Assembly: GCF_947331435.1 (NCBI RefSeq)
Contig: NZ_CAMZOF010000015.1
Coordinates: 1 to 64,000, forward strand
Reading direction: 5' to 3'
From: Pelagibius sp. Alg239-R121
GTDB taxonomy: Bacteria > Pseudomonadota > Alphaproteobacteria > Kiloniellales > Kiloniellaceae
Length of the DNA: 64,000 nt
Positions within the stretch are counted from its first letter, which is position 1; each line of letters begins with the position of its first letter. The notes under the pieces were generated by a model. It did not search any database. It worked only from the letters and a program-made list of their open reading frames with translations, and was not told the DNA's origin. A program made the position numbers and the translations under genes. This document shows, piece after piece, positions 63,477 through 64,000 of the stretch.

Positions 63477-64000
63477 ATGCAGCGCCCTCTGGTCCGGCTG
63501 TCTCTTTTCCTTACGCTCCTCGCAGCCGCGTCCTTCTCATTCGGGTCTAAGGCCGTTGCGCTTGGCGGGCTGTTGGGTGAGGACACCATCTCGGTGACGG
63601 CGCCTGACGCGGCGCAGGCTGCCCAGCTCTTCGACAGCACGGCGCCGCTGCGGCTGTTGCGCGAGGAAGATGCCATACCCGGCTGGTCGGTCACGTCGTC
63701 CAGCGGTCCGGTTGGTTACATCGCCTCAACCTGGGAGATTGCACGTTCAGTCGGATACTCCGGCCGCCCGATCGATATCCTGGTCGGGGTCACTGCAGAC
63801 GGCCGGATCGCAGGTGCGGAGTTGGTGCGTCACAACGAACCGATTCTGACACTGGGCATTTCAACCGGAGACATCGCCCGTTACGTCGACGCCTTTTCCG
63901 GTGTCGATCTAACCGCGAGTCAAAGCACAGATTTTGATACTCGCGTTGATCTTCCGGACATTATTTCGAGAGCAACCGTCTCCACGGGTGTTATCAGGGA
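63477..64000 (+). CDS. nirI: NirI/NosR-family flavoprotein, N-terminal part
   Basis: ATG 63477 starts a frame that stays open to the window edge (174 codons seen). A signal peptide (LFLTLLAAASFSFGSKAVA) is followed by the periplasmic FMN-binding domain: IPGWSVTSSSGPVGYIAST, ILVGVTADGRIAGAELVRHNEP and the flavin-linking Thr region SRATVSTGV near residue 166. The membrane helices and ferredoxin-like clusters of the family would follow outside the window. Paracoccus has nirI divergent from nirS, as here; nosR is the paralogue alternative. Confidence 0.85.
   Translation, partial: MQRPLVRLSLFLTLLAAASFSFGSKAVALGGLLGEDTISVTAPDAAQAAQLFDSTAPLRLLREEDAIPGWSVTSSSGPVGYIASTWEIARSVGYSGRPIDILVGVTADGRIAGAELVRHNEPILTLGISTGDIARYVDAFSGVDLTASQSTDFDTRVDLPDIISRATVSTGVIR

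Overview
The window looks like chromosome of a free-living, probably marine or saline alphaproteobacterium, most likely Rhodospirillales-like. I infer this from the gene families, not from any marker gene: TRAP and ABC uptake systems, a DMSP-demethylase-like GcvT protein, a heterotetrameric sarcosine oxidase, and a cytochrome cd1 denitrification cluster in Paracoccus-like order. No rRNA, tRNA, CRISPR array or prophage was seen.

Layout. 1-6011 (minus): a giant secreted SpvB / FG-GAP / RHS-repeat protein whose C-terminal tip is cut off by the window edge. Its 5' side carries a structured leader with an intrinsic terminator. 6470-6741: a MITE-like element with 32-bp inverted ends. 7.6-12 kb (plus): a compact operon of an FMN alpha-hydroxy-acid oxidase, a ThDP decarboxylase/lyase, a transthyretin-like protein and a DmdA-like demethylase. 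12-19 kb (minus): a DctPQM TRAP transporter, LysR, a ketopantoate-reductase-like protein and an MttB-family methyltransferase, with a divergent LysR. 20.4-27 kb (plus): a peptide/opine-type ABC transporter with a PhyH-type dioxygenase encoded inside the operon. 27-30 kb (minus): alcohol dehydrogenase, HMG-CoA-lyase-like protein, enoyl-CoA hydratase and LysR. 31-37 kb: CoA-transferase, aldehyde dehydrogenase, acyl-CoA dehydrogenase, MmgE/PrpD and a CitE-like lyase. 37-46 kb: an AfuABC/FbpABC-type transporter, a divergent two-component system and a phosphomannose-type cupin. 46-52 kb: soxBDAG with a GlxA-type regulator. 52-53.7 kb: an NhaC antiporter. 53.8-64 kb: the nirSECF(DL)GHJN-cbiX operon and a divergent nirI/nosR-like gene.

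How the parts may work together. The most interesting observation is a shared 23-bp promoter-region motif (core ATTCTATTTGTNNTATG). It occurs in the same orientation upstream of five separate operons between 7 and 30 kb: the oxidase/ThDP/DmdA-like operon, the TRAP operon, the mttB-like operon, the ABC/PhyH operon and the hydratase/lyase operon. This suggests one regulon for uptake, hydroxylation, demethylation and carbon-skeleton breakdown of a single unidentified, probably methylated, carboxylic compound. The sarcosine oxidase genes fit a cell that uses methylated amines through tetrahydrofolate. The nir genes allow nitrite respiration, with heme d1 made from the enzymes encoded beside nirS.
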